Positions 26,428-35,027 of a DNA stretch of 64,000 nucleotides are shown here, piece by piece. The notes under the pieces were generated by a model. It made no database searches. It had not been told where the DNA came from and saw only the letters and a program-made list of their open reading frames with translations. Location: positions 682,001 to 746,000 of the forward strand of contig NZ_JALEBG010000001.1 of assembly GCF_022758235.1 (NCBI RefSeq), given 5' to 3'. This DNA comes from Pontibacter liquoris (lineage in GTDB: Bacteria; Bacteroidota; Bacteroidia; Cytophagales; Hymenobacteraceae). Every line of letters starts with the position of its first letter. Positions within the stretch are counted from its first letter, which is position 1. A program made the position numbers and the translations under genes.

Positions 26428-29400
26428 ATGAAGAAACATTTACTCGCATTAACTTTATTTTTGATCGTATCAGCGCAGGCCTTTGCCCAGGTGGCTCCCT
26501 CTTTCGATATTTTCATACTTCCATACCGTTTTGGCGACAAATCAATGACCTATTTCGAAGGCAATGGATTTGATACCCAGAATGCGCGCATCATGACCCA
26601 GGGGAATATTGTTTATTCCAGCACGAACTCTAAGTATGACCCGGCTAAAGTAAAAGACTTTATTCTGCGTTTCTACCCGGATGTTAATACCACAGAGAAC
26701 CTGGTGCTAGACTGGGAAGCTGGTCCCTACGCTGATCTTCGAGATTACCCTGTAACAGACAGCCGTTTCAAAACGGCAGAGGCTACACTGCTGAACTTGC
26801 TAAGCGAGATACGAAAGTATAGACCGCACCTGAAGCTCTCTTATTATATGTTACCGTATCGCACCTGGAACGAATGGCAGGCAGCTAACTATAATGCACC
26901 CGGTAAACTGGATAACATTATGGCAAGTGTAGACTTTATTGCGCCATCACTGTACTTTTTGTTTGCCGACGAAGAGGTAGGGCGTACAAGAAACATGCAG
27001 TACATGAAAGATAATCTGGATATGGCCATGAAGTATGGACAGAAGTATGGCAAGCCGGTTTATCCTTTCCTGTGGCACCGTGTGCATTTTCGTAGCCCAC
27101 TCTATGGAAAGGCGATTGTGCAGGAAGGTGTTTATACGGACTATGTTAAGTACATGAAAGACTACTCGTATAATGGGGCCAAGCTAAAAGGTATGTACTG
27201 GTGGGATGGCATTGAAGGCAAATTGGAAAACCTTGCTGGTGTTAATAACTGGCTGAACGGCTCGGTATACGATGAGGCTACCTATGATCAGATGATCGTA
27301 AATATGGCTAAATCGATGAAGGCTGCCTTAAATTCGGGTACAGCTGCGCCGGCGCCATTACCACAGCCTCTACCTGTTCCAATTGTGATTGCGCAGCAGG
27401 TTGTAGAACTTGCCTTATATGATGCCGTTACCGGACAGCAGCTGCAGACGCTTGCAAGCGGCGCGACGCTGAATCTGGCCACCCTGCCGACCAAGAGCTT
27501 CAACATCCGGGCTACGACCAACACCACTGTAGGCAGCGTGCAGTTTGTGATGAGCGGTACTGGGAGCAAAACAGCTACCGAAACACTGGCTCCTTACGAC
27601 CTGATGGGAGATACCGGTAGCTGGACACCTGCCGTGGGTAACTATACTTTAAAAGCCACTCCTTATACAGGTGCTAAAGCCACTGGCGATGCCGGTACTG
27701 CACTTTCCGTTAGCTTTACTGTCATCAACCAAACACCACCGGCCGTTGTAAGCTATACTTTATTTGACGCAGCCACACGTCAGGAACTGCAGACGCTTGC
27801 AAACGGTGTGACGCTCAACCTGGCAACCCTTCCCAGCAAAAGCTTCAACATCCGGGCAAATACCAGTGCTCCGGCCGGTAATGTGGTTTTTGCGCTTAGC
27901 GGCGCAGAAAGCAAGAACGTAACAGATGCTGCAGCTCCTTTCGAACTGCTGGGTGATGCCGGCAGCTGGACGCCGGCTGTAGGTAGCTACACGCTTCAGG
28001 CAACTGCTGCTTTGGCTGCCACAGGAGAGACAGGTGCTACGCTGGCCATCGGCTTCAATGTGATCAACCAGGCGCCGCTGGCCGTAACAAGCTATACTTT
28101 GTATGATGCCACTACCGGACAGCAGCTGCAGACGCTTGCAAGCGGCGCGACGCTGAACCTGGCCACCCTGCCGACCAAGAGCTTCAACATCCGGGCTAAC
28201 ACAAATAATACGGCCGGTAAGGTGTTGTTCACTTTAACTGGCGCAGAGAACAAGAATGTAACAGATGCTACAGCGCCTTATTACCTGGCAGGCGAAGCCG
28301 GCAGCTGGACGCCAACAGTAGGTAACTATACACTTCAATCTACAGGATATTTAGATGCGACTGATGAAGCTGGAAAAACCTTTGTAGTAGACTTTACTGT
28401 CATCAACCAAACACCACCGGCCGTTGTAAGCTATACTTTATTTGACGCAGCCACACGTCAGGAACTGCAGACGCTTGCAAACGGTGTGACGCTCAACCTG
28501 GCAACCCTTCCCAGCAAAAGCTTCAACATCCGGGCAAATACCAGTGCTCCGGCCGGTAATGTGGTTTTTGCGCTTAGCGGCGCAGAAAGCAAGAACGTAA
28601 CAGATGCTGCAGCTCCTTTCGAACTGCTGGGTGATGCCGGCAGCTGGACGCCGGCTGTAGGTAGCTACACGCTTCAGGCAACTGCTGCTTTGGCTGCCAC
28701 AGGAGAGACAGGTGCTACGCTGGCCATCGGCTTCAATGTGATCAACCAGGCGCCGCTGGCCGTAACAAGCTATACTTTGTATGATGCCACTACCGGACAG
28801 CAGCTGCAGACGCTTGCAAGCGGCGCGACGCTGAACCTGGCCACCCTGCAGACCAAGAGCTTCAACATCCGGGCTACGACCAACACCACTGTAGGCAGCG
28901 TGCAGTTTGTGATGAGCGGTACTGAGAGCAAAACAGCTACCGAAACACTGGCTCCTTACGACCTGATGGGGGATGTTGGTAGCTGGACGCCTGCCGTGGG
29001 TAACTATACTTTAAAAGCCACTCCTTATACCGGTGCTAAAGCCACTGGCGATGCCGGTACTGCATTCTCGGTTAGCTTTGCTGTGGTTAACATACCACAG
29101 GGGCCAACACTTGTACTGGTAAATGCGGATACCGACAAAGACATTCAGATTCTGACGAACGGGGATGTTCTGAACCTGGCAACCCTCCCGACCAAAAACC
29201 TGAATATCCGGTATAACAATATCACAGCAGTAGGTAGTGTAGTGTTTTCGCTGAGTGGCGCAAAAAGCCAGAACACAATTGAATCAGGCGCACCTTATGC
29301 CTTGTTCGGAGATAATTCCGGCGACTATAACGCCTGGGTGCCTGCAGTAGGCTCCTATATGTTGAAAGCTACGCCGTATTCTGCCTTAAAAGGTACTGGA

Positions 29401-29751
29401 ACGGCCGGAACATCTCAGACTGTAAGCTTCTCTGTTGTGAACAGTACAACCGGCATCGCCCTTACCAGCAAGGCATCAACTGAAACCGGTCCTACTACTG
29501 GATTAACAGTATACCCTATTCCTGCCAAAACAGAGCTTCATGTGGATCTTAATTCAGCAGCTGAAGCCGGTATGGCAACAATAGAGTTGCTTGATGTAAA
29601 TGGCCGAGTAATCCTGAGCAAGAGCGTGAACACCGCTACTGATGGCCATACAACAAAGTTGGACCTGCAAAGCGCAAGCCAAGGCGTCTACATTCTCTCT
29701 GTAAACTCCGCTGCCGGCCGTACTACAAAGCGCGTAGTGATCAACAGATAA
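26428..29751 (+). CDS. Large secreted GH56-like glycosidase with six Ig-like repeats and T9SS sorting domain
   Basis: The 1,107-residue paralogue of the gene at 16292 has a signal peptide (cleavage after AFA20) and a catalytic-like domain (about 24-310) with D95-W96-E97 in LVLDWEAGP. It also has LSYYMLPYRTW, FIAPSLYF, PVYPFLWHRVH and GMYWWDG. A proline-rich linker near 312-322 leads to six modules of about 113-120 residues (starting near 325, 439, 552, 665, 778 and 893). Each has the pattern LNLATLP..SFNIRA and APY.L.GD..SWTPAVG.YTL. A T9SS type A sorting domain occupies about 1025-1107. Modules 2 and 4 are identical in protein sequence. The repeats probably extend the enzyme from the surface or bind polymer. 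Hyaluronidase kinship is inferred from motifs only. Confidence 0.7.
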   Translation: MKKHLLALTLFLIVSAQAFAQVAPSFDIFILPYRFGDKSMTYFEGNGFDTQNARIMTQGNIVYSSTNSKYDPAKVKDFILRFYPDVNTTENLVLDWEAGPYADLRDYPVTDSRFKTAEATLLNLLSEIRKYRPHLKLSYYMLPYRTWNEWQAANYNAPGKLDNIMASVDFIAPSLYFLFADEEVGRTRNMQYMKDNLDMAMKYGQKYGKPVYPFLWHRVHFRSPLYGKAIVQEGVYTDYVKYMKDYSYNGAKLKGMYWWDGIEGKLENLAGVNNWLNGSVYDEATYDQMIVNMAKSMKAALNSGTAAPAPLPQPLPVPIVIAQQVVELALYDAVTGQQLQTLASGATLNLATLPTKSFNIRATTNTTVGSVQFVMSGTGSKTATETLAPYDLMGDTGSWTPAVGNYTLKATPYTGAKATGDAGTALSVSFTVINQTPPAVVSYTLFDAATRQELQTLANGVTLNLATLPSKSFNIRANTSAPAGNVVFALSGAESKNVTDAAAPFELLGDAGSWTPAVGSYTLQATAALAATGETGATLAIGFNVINQAPLAVTSYTLYDATTGQQLQTLASGATLNLATLPTKSFNIRANTNNTAGKVLFTLTGAENKNVTDATAPYYLAGEAGSWTPTVGNYTLQSTGYLDATDEAGKTFVVDFTVINQTPPAVVSYTLFDAATRQELQTLANGVTLNLATLPSKSFNIRANTSAPAGNVVFALSGAESKNVTDAAAPFELLGDAGSWTPAVGSYTLQATAALAATGETGATLAIGFNVINQAPLAVTSYTLYDATTGQQLQTLASGATLNLATLQTKSFNIRATTNTTVGSVQFVMSGTESKTATETLAPYDLMGDVGSWTPAVGNYTLKATPYTGAKATGDAGTAFSVSFAVVNIPQGPTLVLVNADTDKDIQILTNGDVLNLATLPTKNLNIRYNNITAVGSVVFSLSGAKSQNTIESGAPYALFGDNSGDYNAWVPAVGSYMLKATPYSALKGTGTAGTSQTVSFSVVNSTTGIALTSKASTETGPTTGLTVYPIPAKTELHVDLNSAAEAGMATIELLDVNGRVILSKSVNTATDGHTTKLDLQSASQGVYILSVNSAAGRTTKRVVINR
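27714..28876 (+). repeat. 678-bp tandem duplication inside the large glycosidase-like gene
   Basis: About 484 bases from 27714 recur from 28392, an offset of exactly 678 bases (226 codons, two modules). The copies are nearly identical at the DNA level; one difference is CCG at 28171 against CAG at 28849. After the second copy the sequence switches to match module 1 (about 27510-27720). This shows recent unequal crossing-over or gene conversion, which can change the repeat number. Confidence 0.85.
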
Positions 29752-29785
29752 TCACCTGAACCTTCCTGGTAACACAGGAAAATTT

Positions 29786-29837
29786 ATCCAAAATAAAAAA
29801 GGCCCCGGCAAACGCCGGGGCCTTTTTTATTTTGGAT
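29786..29837. terminator. Strong terminator hairpin
   Basis: Perfect 24-bp arms (29786-29809 and 29814-29837) surround the loop AAAC. The GC core is GGCCCCGGC/GCCGGGGCC, flanked by A6 and T6 tracts, so it can act on both strands. It lies 35 bases after the stop of the large glycosidase-like gene and separates it from the next paralogue. Confidence 0.92.
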
Positions 29838-30058
29838 ATGTAACTACCAGCAAGCTGGATAGAGCCCTGATAAGCATGCTTATATTTACTTATATAAATT
29901 TATGCATGTTTATTCTTTTTCTATCTTATTATAATAAAGTTAGTTACTGAATGGTTAAGGATTTAGGTGCAAGTTTCCGGCAGAAATGAATAAACCTTTA
30001 AAAGGTATTGCCGTTGAATGACATTGTTGAGTTTACAACATCATAATTGCTTAGTAAA

Positions 30059-30976
30059 GTGAAAATATTTTTAGCCGCCTTATTAGTCGCTGTCATTGCT
30101 TTTTTTACCCAAACCAATGATCAGGCAGTACAGAAGGCTACATTAAAGAAAAGAGCTGCCTCGTTTAGTGTATACATCATCAATGAAAGGTTTGGGCCTA
30201 AAACCACGGAATATTTTAAGGACCATAGGTTTAAGTTTGCTACGTTACAAACACAGGGATCCATTGTGCAGCGCGACAACAAATCCGTTGTTGACCTGGC
30301 CCGTGTAGAACGCTTCCTGGATGATAAGTTCCCTAAAAAGGATAGTGCCGGAATACTGGTACTGGACTGGGAATCGGAGCCATTCAAAAACTTAAGGATT
30401 TACAATGCTTCGGATAGTCGCTTTAGAGATGCGGAAAATCAATGGGTGTTGTTGGTAAGGGAAGTGAAACGGCTGAGGCCTCAGGTTAAAGTCGGGTTTT
30501 ACGGACTACCTTTCAGGTCGTATCATGATTGGCAGAAAGTTAAATTTAACCAGCCGGGCAAATTAAATAAACTATTATCAGAAGTCGATTTTATAGCCCC
30601 TTCGTTATACATCATGTATGCTGATGAAGCTGTTGGCCGCGACCGAAACTTGCAGTATTTAAGAGATAACCTGGATGTAGCTCTGCAATATGGCAAGGAA
30701 TTAGGAAAACCGGTTATCCCTTTTGTGTGGCACCGCGTCCATTATTCTGATAATATAAAGGGACAATCTCTGATTCCGAAAGAAGCATTTGCGACGTATG
30801 TAGATTACATCGGCAGTTATGTGCATAACAATAACCAGGTGAGTGGCGTGCTTTGGTGGGATTATGCCTCAAATGATAAAAGGATCAAAAATATTACCAC
30901 CGTCAAAGATCCTGCCGAGTACGACTCCCTTATGAGGGAATACGCCAGTACGCTGGTAAAAGAACTCAAGTATTAA
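30059..30976 (+). CDS. Third GH56-like paralogue, catalytic domain only
   Basis: The start is not ATG: GTG 30059 gives a clean signal-like N-terminus (KIFLAALLVAVIAFFTQT), and TTG 30047 would add four residues. From GTG the protein has 305 residues. It keeps D103-W104-E105 in LVLDWES, then VGFYGLPFRSYHDW, FIAPSLYI, PVIPFVWHRVHY and GVLWWDY, the same order as in the two larger paralogues. It lacks the Ig-like modules and the sorting domain, so it should remain periplasmic or membrane-anchored rather than follow the T9SS. It starts about 220 bases after the strong terminator and precedes a GT4 gene by 90 bases. Confidence 0.7.
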   Translation: MKIFLAALLVAVIAFFTQTNDQAVQKATLKKRAASFSVYIINERFGPKTTEYFKDHRFKFATLQTQGSIVQRDNKSVVDLARVERFLDDKFPKKDSAGILVLDWESEPFKNLRIYNASDSRFRDAENQWVLLVREVKRLRPQVKVGFYGLPFRSYHDWQKVKFNQPGKLNKLLSEVDFIAPSLYIMYADEAVGRDRNLQYLRDNLDVALQYGKELGKPVIPFVWHRVHYSDNIKGQSLIPKEAFATYVDYIGSYVHNNNQVSGVLWWDYASNDKRIKNITTVKDPAEYDSLMREYASTLVKELKY

Positions 30977-31066
30977 CAACAATGTATAGCCCGCTTTTCG
31001 GGAAAGCTATTTCCAACCAGATATTTTAAAGGGGAAGGACTCCTCGGAATTAAATAAATTGAATTT

Positions 31067-32152
31067 ATGAAAGTGCTGTTTGTTTTTGAGTTAGGGCTGT
31101 TACATTACAGAATTCCTATACTGGAAAAAATTGCAATGGATGAAAGTATCGAGAAATGCGATATCATTCATACCGAAGAGCATACGAATAATGTATACAA
31201 GTTTATTGAACTTAAGGCTACTGTAAAAACATACGGTAAATTTAAACTCTTGCCGGAAGTAAAGAAGCTAAAAGATGACTACGATGTGATCGTGTTTTCT
31301 TTTAACCTATGGCGCCCTAGCTGGATTTATACTTTGTTTTCGGCCAGAAAAGCCAAGTATATTTTGTGGGGGCAGGGCTTTGGCAGAGACAATAACTACT
31401 GGATAGCCCGAAAGGCCAAGCTCCACTTTGCAAATTGGGCCGATGCGCTCATCTTTTATACCGAAAGCGGATGTGCCGATTTCCAGGCGCATGGAATTCC
31501 CCGCGAAAAAATGTTTGTGGCCCGCAATACCCTGCATGTAGGCAATTCAGAGAGATCGGCAGAGGCCCTGAAAACAGATCTGCTTTATGTCGGCCGTATT
31601 CAGGAGCGCAAGGGCGTCGATTCGCTCATCAAAGCTTTTGCCATGATCAGAGAGGAGGTACCTGAATACGTGAAGGTGCGAATAGTGGGTAATGGGGATG
31701 TCACTTCGCTCAGATCGCTTGTGGAAGAGCATGCCTTGCAGGATAGAGTGATTTTTGAGCCCGGTGTATTTGAGGAAGAAAAGCAGAAGCAGGTATTCTT
31801 TAACGCCCTGGCGTATGTATCACCTGACCACGTCGGTTTAGGAGTGGTGCACAGCTTTGCCTATGGCGTGCCTGTTATAACCAATAAGAACCGGAAGCAC
31901 GCGCCCGAGTTTGAATACTGTGATGAAACAAACAGCCTTTTATACGAAGGAGGGGTACAGGAACTGGCTCAAAAACTAAAGCTAATTTGCAACAACAGAG
32001 CGCTTCAGGAAGAACTGTCTAAGGGTAGTTATACTTATTATGATAACCACCTGCGCTCTGATATCATGGTTAAAGGTTTTCTGGATGCCTTTAATTATAC
32101 TATGTCCAGGCGCCCGGATAAAGCCATGGCAGTTGGAATGGATACTGTATAG
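31067..32152 (+). CDS. Glycosyltransferase family 4
   Basis: The 361-residue GT-B protein begins MKVLFVFELGLLHYRIPILE. Its donor domain starts LLYVGRIQERKGVDSLIKAF and includes VRIVGNGD and the loop YVSPDHVGLGVVHSFAYGVP. The last replaces the usual EX7E first Glu by Asp/His, so catalysis may deviate from the family norm. Probably one sugar transfer in EPS assembly; donor unknown. 189 bases separate it from wecB. Confidence 0.82.
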   Translation: MKVLFVFELGLLHYRIPILEKIAMDESIEKCDIIHTEEHTNNVYKFIELKATVKTYGKFKLLPEVKKLKDDYDVIVFSFNLWRPSWIYTLFSARKAKYILWGQGFGRDNNYWIARKAKLHFANWADALIFYTESGCADFQAHGIPREKMFVARNTLHVGNSERSAEALKTDLLYVGRIQERKGVDSLIKAFAMIREEVPEYVKVRIVGNGDVTSLRSLVEEHALQDRVIFEPGVFEEEKQKQVFFNALAYVSPDHVGLGVVHSFAYGVPVITNKNRKHAPEFEYCDETNSLLYEGGVQELAQKLKLICNNRALQEELSKGSYTYYDNHLRSDIMVKGFLDAFNYTMSRRPDKAMAVGMDTV

Positions 32153-32341
32153 CAGGTGCCCGCTTTGTGATGCAGGAGCTGAACCCTCCCGGACAAAGCA
32201 TTTCCGGATGGCGGTACACTGTTTCCGCAACCCATTCGCTTACATAACAATAAGATTATACAATGTATAGGATAGGCAGGCAAGTCATAGAAGCACTGTC
32301 TATACCTGTTAAAACATTTCGACACTTAAAACCAAACCCTT

Positions 32342-33463
32342 ATGCTTGTAGCTATCATAGCTGGTGCTCGCCCGAACTTCATGAAAATAGCCCCCATCAT
32401 CGAAGAAATTAAAAAGGCAAAAGAAGAGGGCAAGAATATCTCTTACCGCTTAATTCATACAGGCCAGCATTACGACAAAAAAATGTCTGGTGCCTTTTTT
32501 GAGCAGTTGGGTATTCCGGAGCCAGACGTAAACCTGGAAGCAGGTGGCGGCACCCAGGCCGAACAGACTGCTGCTATTATGGTACGTTTCGAGAAGGAAC
32601 TACAGGAGAATAGGCCCGACCTGGTAATTGTGGTAGGCGATGTAACCTCAACCATGGCATGTGCCATCACGGCCCAGAAACTTTGCATTCCGGTAGCGCA
32701 TGTGGAAGGAGGCATTCGCTCAGGCGACTGGACCATGCCGGAGGAAATAAACCGCCTGGTAACCGATAGTATCAGTAATTACTTTTTTACTACTTCTGAG
32801 GTAGCGAACAACAACCTGAAGAACTCGGGCATTGCCCCCGAAAAGATATTATTTGTGGGCAATACCATGATAGACACCTTGTTGAAGCAGATGCCCAACT
32901 TTACGCAGCCGCCTTTTTGGGATACGTATGGATTAAGTGAAAAGCAATACCTGGTGATGACGCTGCACCGCCCCTCTAACGTGGATGATCCGGAGCAGCT
33001 GAAGAAGTTGCTCGATGTGCTGGAAAACGGCGATAACAAGCTTCCGGTTATTTTTCCGGTGCATCCGCGCACGCGTAATAACCTGCAGAAGTTTGGCATT
33101 GCGTTAAAGCAGGTTAAAATGGTAGACCCGTTGGGATACTTGGAATTCAATTACCTGGTGCAGCATGCCAAAGGGGTTATTACAGATTCGGGTGGTATTA
33201 CTGAAGAAACTACTGTAATGGGCGTGCCCTGCATGACGTTGCGAAATTCTACTGAAAGGCCAGAAACCTGTACCCTTGGAACAAACGAATTGCTGGGCAG
33301 CGATCCGCAAGCTTTAAAGCAGGCGCTGGACCGTTTATATGCGGGTAACTGGAAGAAAGGCAGCATTCCTCCGCTTTGGGATGGCCAGACAGCAAAACGT
33401 ATTGTAGCGCATATTTGTGAAATATTTCACGTAAAAAATGAAGAAAGCTGCCCTGCTTATTAA
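32342..33463 (+). CDS. wecB: UDP-N-acetylglucosamine 2-epimerase
   Basis: The 373-residue cytosolic enzyme interconverts UDP-GlcNAc and UDP-ManNAc. Motifs: AGARPNFMKIAPI at the start, HTGQHYDKKMSG, HVEGGIRSGDWTMPEEINR, HRPSNVDD, FPVHPRTRNN and TDSGGITEE, all standard for non-hydrolysing epimerases. No UDP-ManNAc dehydrogenase is present in the window, so ManNAc itself, or a derivative made elsewhere, may enter the polymer. The gene overlaps the heparinase-like gene by 26 bases. Confidence 0.93.
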   Translation: MLVAIIAGARPNFMKIAPIIEEIKKAKEEGKNISYRLIHTGQHYDKKMSGAFFEQLGIPEPDVNLEAGGGTQAEQTAAIMVRFEKELQENRPDLVIVVGDVTSTMACAITAQKLCIPVAHVEGGIRSGDWTMPEEINRLVTDSISNYFFTTSEVANNNLKNSGIAPEKILFVGNTMIDTLLKQMPNFTQPPFWDTYGLSEKQYLVMTLHRPSNVDDPEQLKKLLDVLENGDNKLPVIFPVHPRTRNNLQKFGIALKQVKMVDPLGYLEFNYLVQHAKGVITDSGGITEETTVMGVPCMTLRNSTERPETCTLGTNELLGSDPQALKQALDRLYAGNWKKGSIPPLWDGQTAKRIVAHICEIFHVKNEESCPAY

Positions 33464-35015
33464 TACCGTACGGCACCTAAAAAGCAGACAGGTTATATAC
33501 CAGGTGGCTTACCGCCTCCGCAAAATCAAGCCTTTGGGCGCCTATCAACCGGATGGGGGTATTCCGGAAGTACAGCCATTAACTTTTTCTGATTTTCTTC
33601 CGCCTCTTTCCTGTGCCGATGCGCACGGAACATTTGATTTCTTAAACAAGCCGGTCTGCTTTAAGAAGGAGGTAGATTGGGATTATATGCAGCATGGCAA
33701 GCTTTGGAATTATAACCTGCATTATGCACATTATGTGTTGCAGGAAGAAATTCCGTTAGCGAAGCGGCTGGAATGGCTTTATAGTTTGCACGCAAAGCTT
33801 AAAAGCGATGCTACAGGACTGGAGCCGTATCCTGTATCGGTAAGGGCCATGAACATCATACGCCTGCTTTGCCGGCACAAGCTGGAGGACCAGCAGGTGC
33901 TGCAAGCGCTGTTTGCGGAGCTCCGTTTCCTTTCCGGTCGGGTAGAGTATCATCTGCTGGCAAACCATGTCCTTGAAAATGCATTCGCCCTGTTTATGGG
34001 CGGTGCATACTTTAAGCAGACTGCATGGCTGGAGTTGGGCCAAAAACTTTTAAAGCAGGAATTACAGGAACAGGTGCTAGGGGATGGTGCACAGTATGAA
34101 CTGAGCCCCATGTATCACCAGATCATACTTTACCGCATGCTGGAGCTGATTGATTGGTACCAGCATTACGATGAAAGGGATGAGCCCTTTCTAGCCGAGC
34201 TTCGCGCAAAAGCAGCGCTGATGCTTGGCTGGCTCCAAAACATTACCTTCCGGGACAATCATATACCCTATTTAAACGATAGCGCGCCCGGCATTACCTA
34301 TACTACCGGGGAACTGCTCGGGTATGCCGAAGCATTGCGCCTGACACCGGCAGCAGTCGCCTTATTTGATTCAGGGTATAGAATGTTCCGGCAGGGCAAG
34401 TATGAATGTGTAGTGGATGTGGCCGAAATTGGCCCTTCATACCAGGCGGGCCACGGCCATGCAGATGCGCTTGCCTTTATCCTTCACTACAAGGATCGTC
34501 CGGTTCTGGTAGAAGCGGGTACTTCTACCTACGAGGCAGGAGCAATCAGAAACTATGAGCGTTCTACCCAGGCACATAATACGGTTGTGGTAAACCAAAC
34601 AAACCAATCTGACGTATGGGGTGGGTTTAGGGTAGGCCAGCGAGCGCATGTAGCGCTGCTGAAAGATGAAGCAAACATACTTTCTGCGGAACATGATGGC
34701 TACCTGAACAACTTTAAGGTAAAGCATAACAGAACCTACACTTTTGGTGCATCCGAGATCATGTTGGTGGATCAGTTGCTGGGGCGCAACGTAACAGAAG
34801 CTGTCGCATACTTTCATTTACACCCAGACGTAACCTGTGAAATCGAGAACGATGCTGTGCGCCTGGAAGCGGTTGGTACCATGAGATTTGTAAACTCATT
34901 ACGTATTGAGAAAAGCATTTATAATATGGCAGCCGGATTTAATAAGTGTATTCCGGCAACTGTAATCAAAGTTTTTTTTGAAGATAAGCTCGAAACCAGA
35001 ATAGAATTCCTTTAA
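33438..35015 (+). CDS. Heparinase II/III-family protein of EPS cluster type
   Basis: The 525-residue protein has an all-helical N-terminal toroid (alginate-lyase-like) and a C-terminal beta-sandwich typical of heparinase II/III. AGHGHADALAFILHY near 334-348 holds the conserved H-x-H-x-D, followed by EAGTSTYEAG and QAHNTVVVNQ. There is no signal peptide, as in many such proteins encoded in EPS clusters. A role as a secreted lyase is therefore unlikely from this copy alone, and a cytosolic biosynthetic or editing role is possible. It overlaps wecB by 26 bases and precedes a GT4 gene by 12. Confidence 0.82.
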   Translation: MKKAALLINTVRHLKSRQVIYQVAYRLRKIKPLGAYQPDGGIPEVQPLTFSDFLPPLSCADAHGTFDFLNKPVCFKKEVDWDYMQHGKLWNYNLHYAHYVLQEEIPLAKRLEWLYSLHAKLKSDATGLEPYPVSVRAMNIIRLLCRHKLEDQQVLQALFAELRFLSGRVEYHLLANHVLENAFALFMGGAYFKQTAWLELGQKLLKQELQEQVLGDGAQYELSPMYHQIILYRMLELIDWYQHYDERDEPFLAELRAKAALMLGWLQNITFRDNHIPYLNDSAPGITYTTGELLGYAEALRLTPAAVALFDSGYRMFRQGKYECVVDVAEIGPSYQAGHGHADALAFILHYKDRPVLVEAGTSTYEAGAIRNYERSTQAHNTVVVNQTNQSDVWGGFRVGQRAHVALLKDEANILSAEHDGYLNNFKVKHNRTYTFGASEIMLVDQLLGRNVTEAVAYFHLHPDVTCEIENDAVRLEAVGTMRFVNSLRIEKSIYNMAAGFNKCIPATVIKVFFEDKLETRIEFL

Positions 35016-35027
35016 CTATACTTCCTT

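Noticed and set aside
27400..29110. Regular repeats considered as a CRISPR array
   Set aside because: The repeats are in-frame 113-120 codon protein modules with a common fold pattern, not short repeats with unique spacers.
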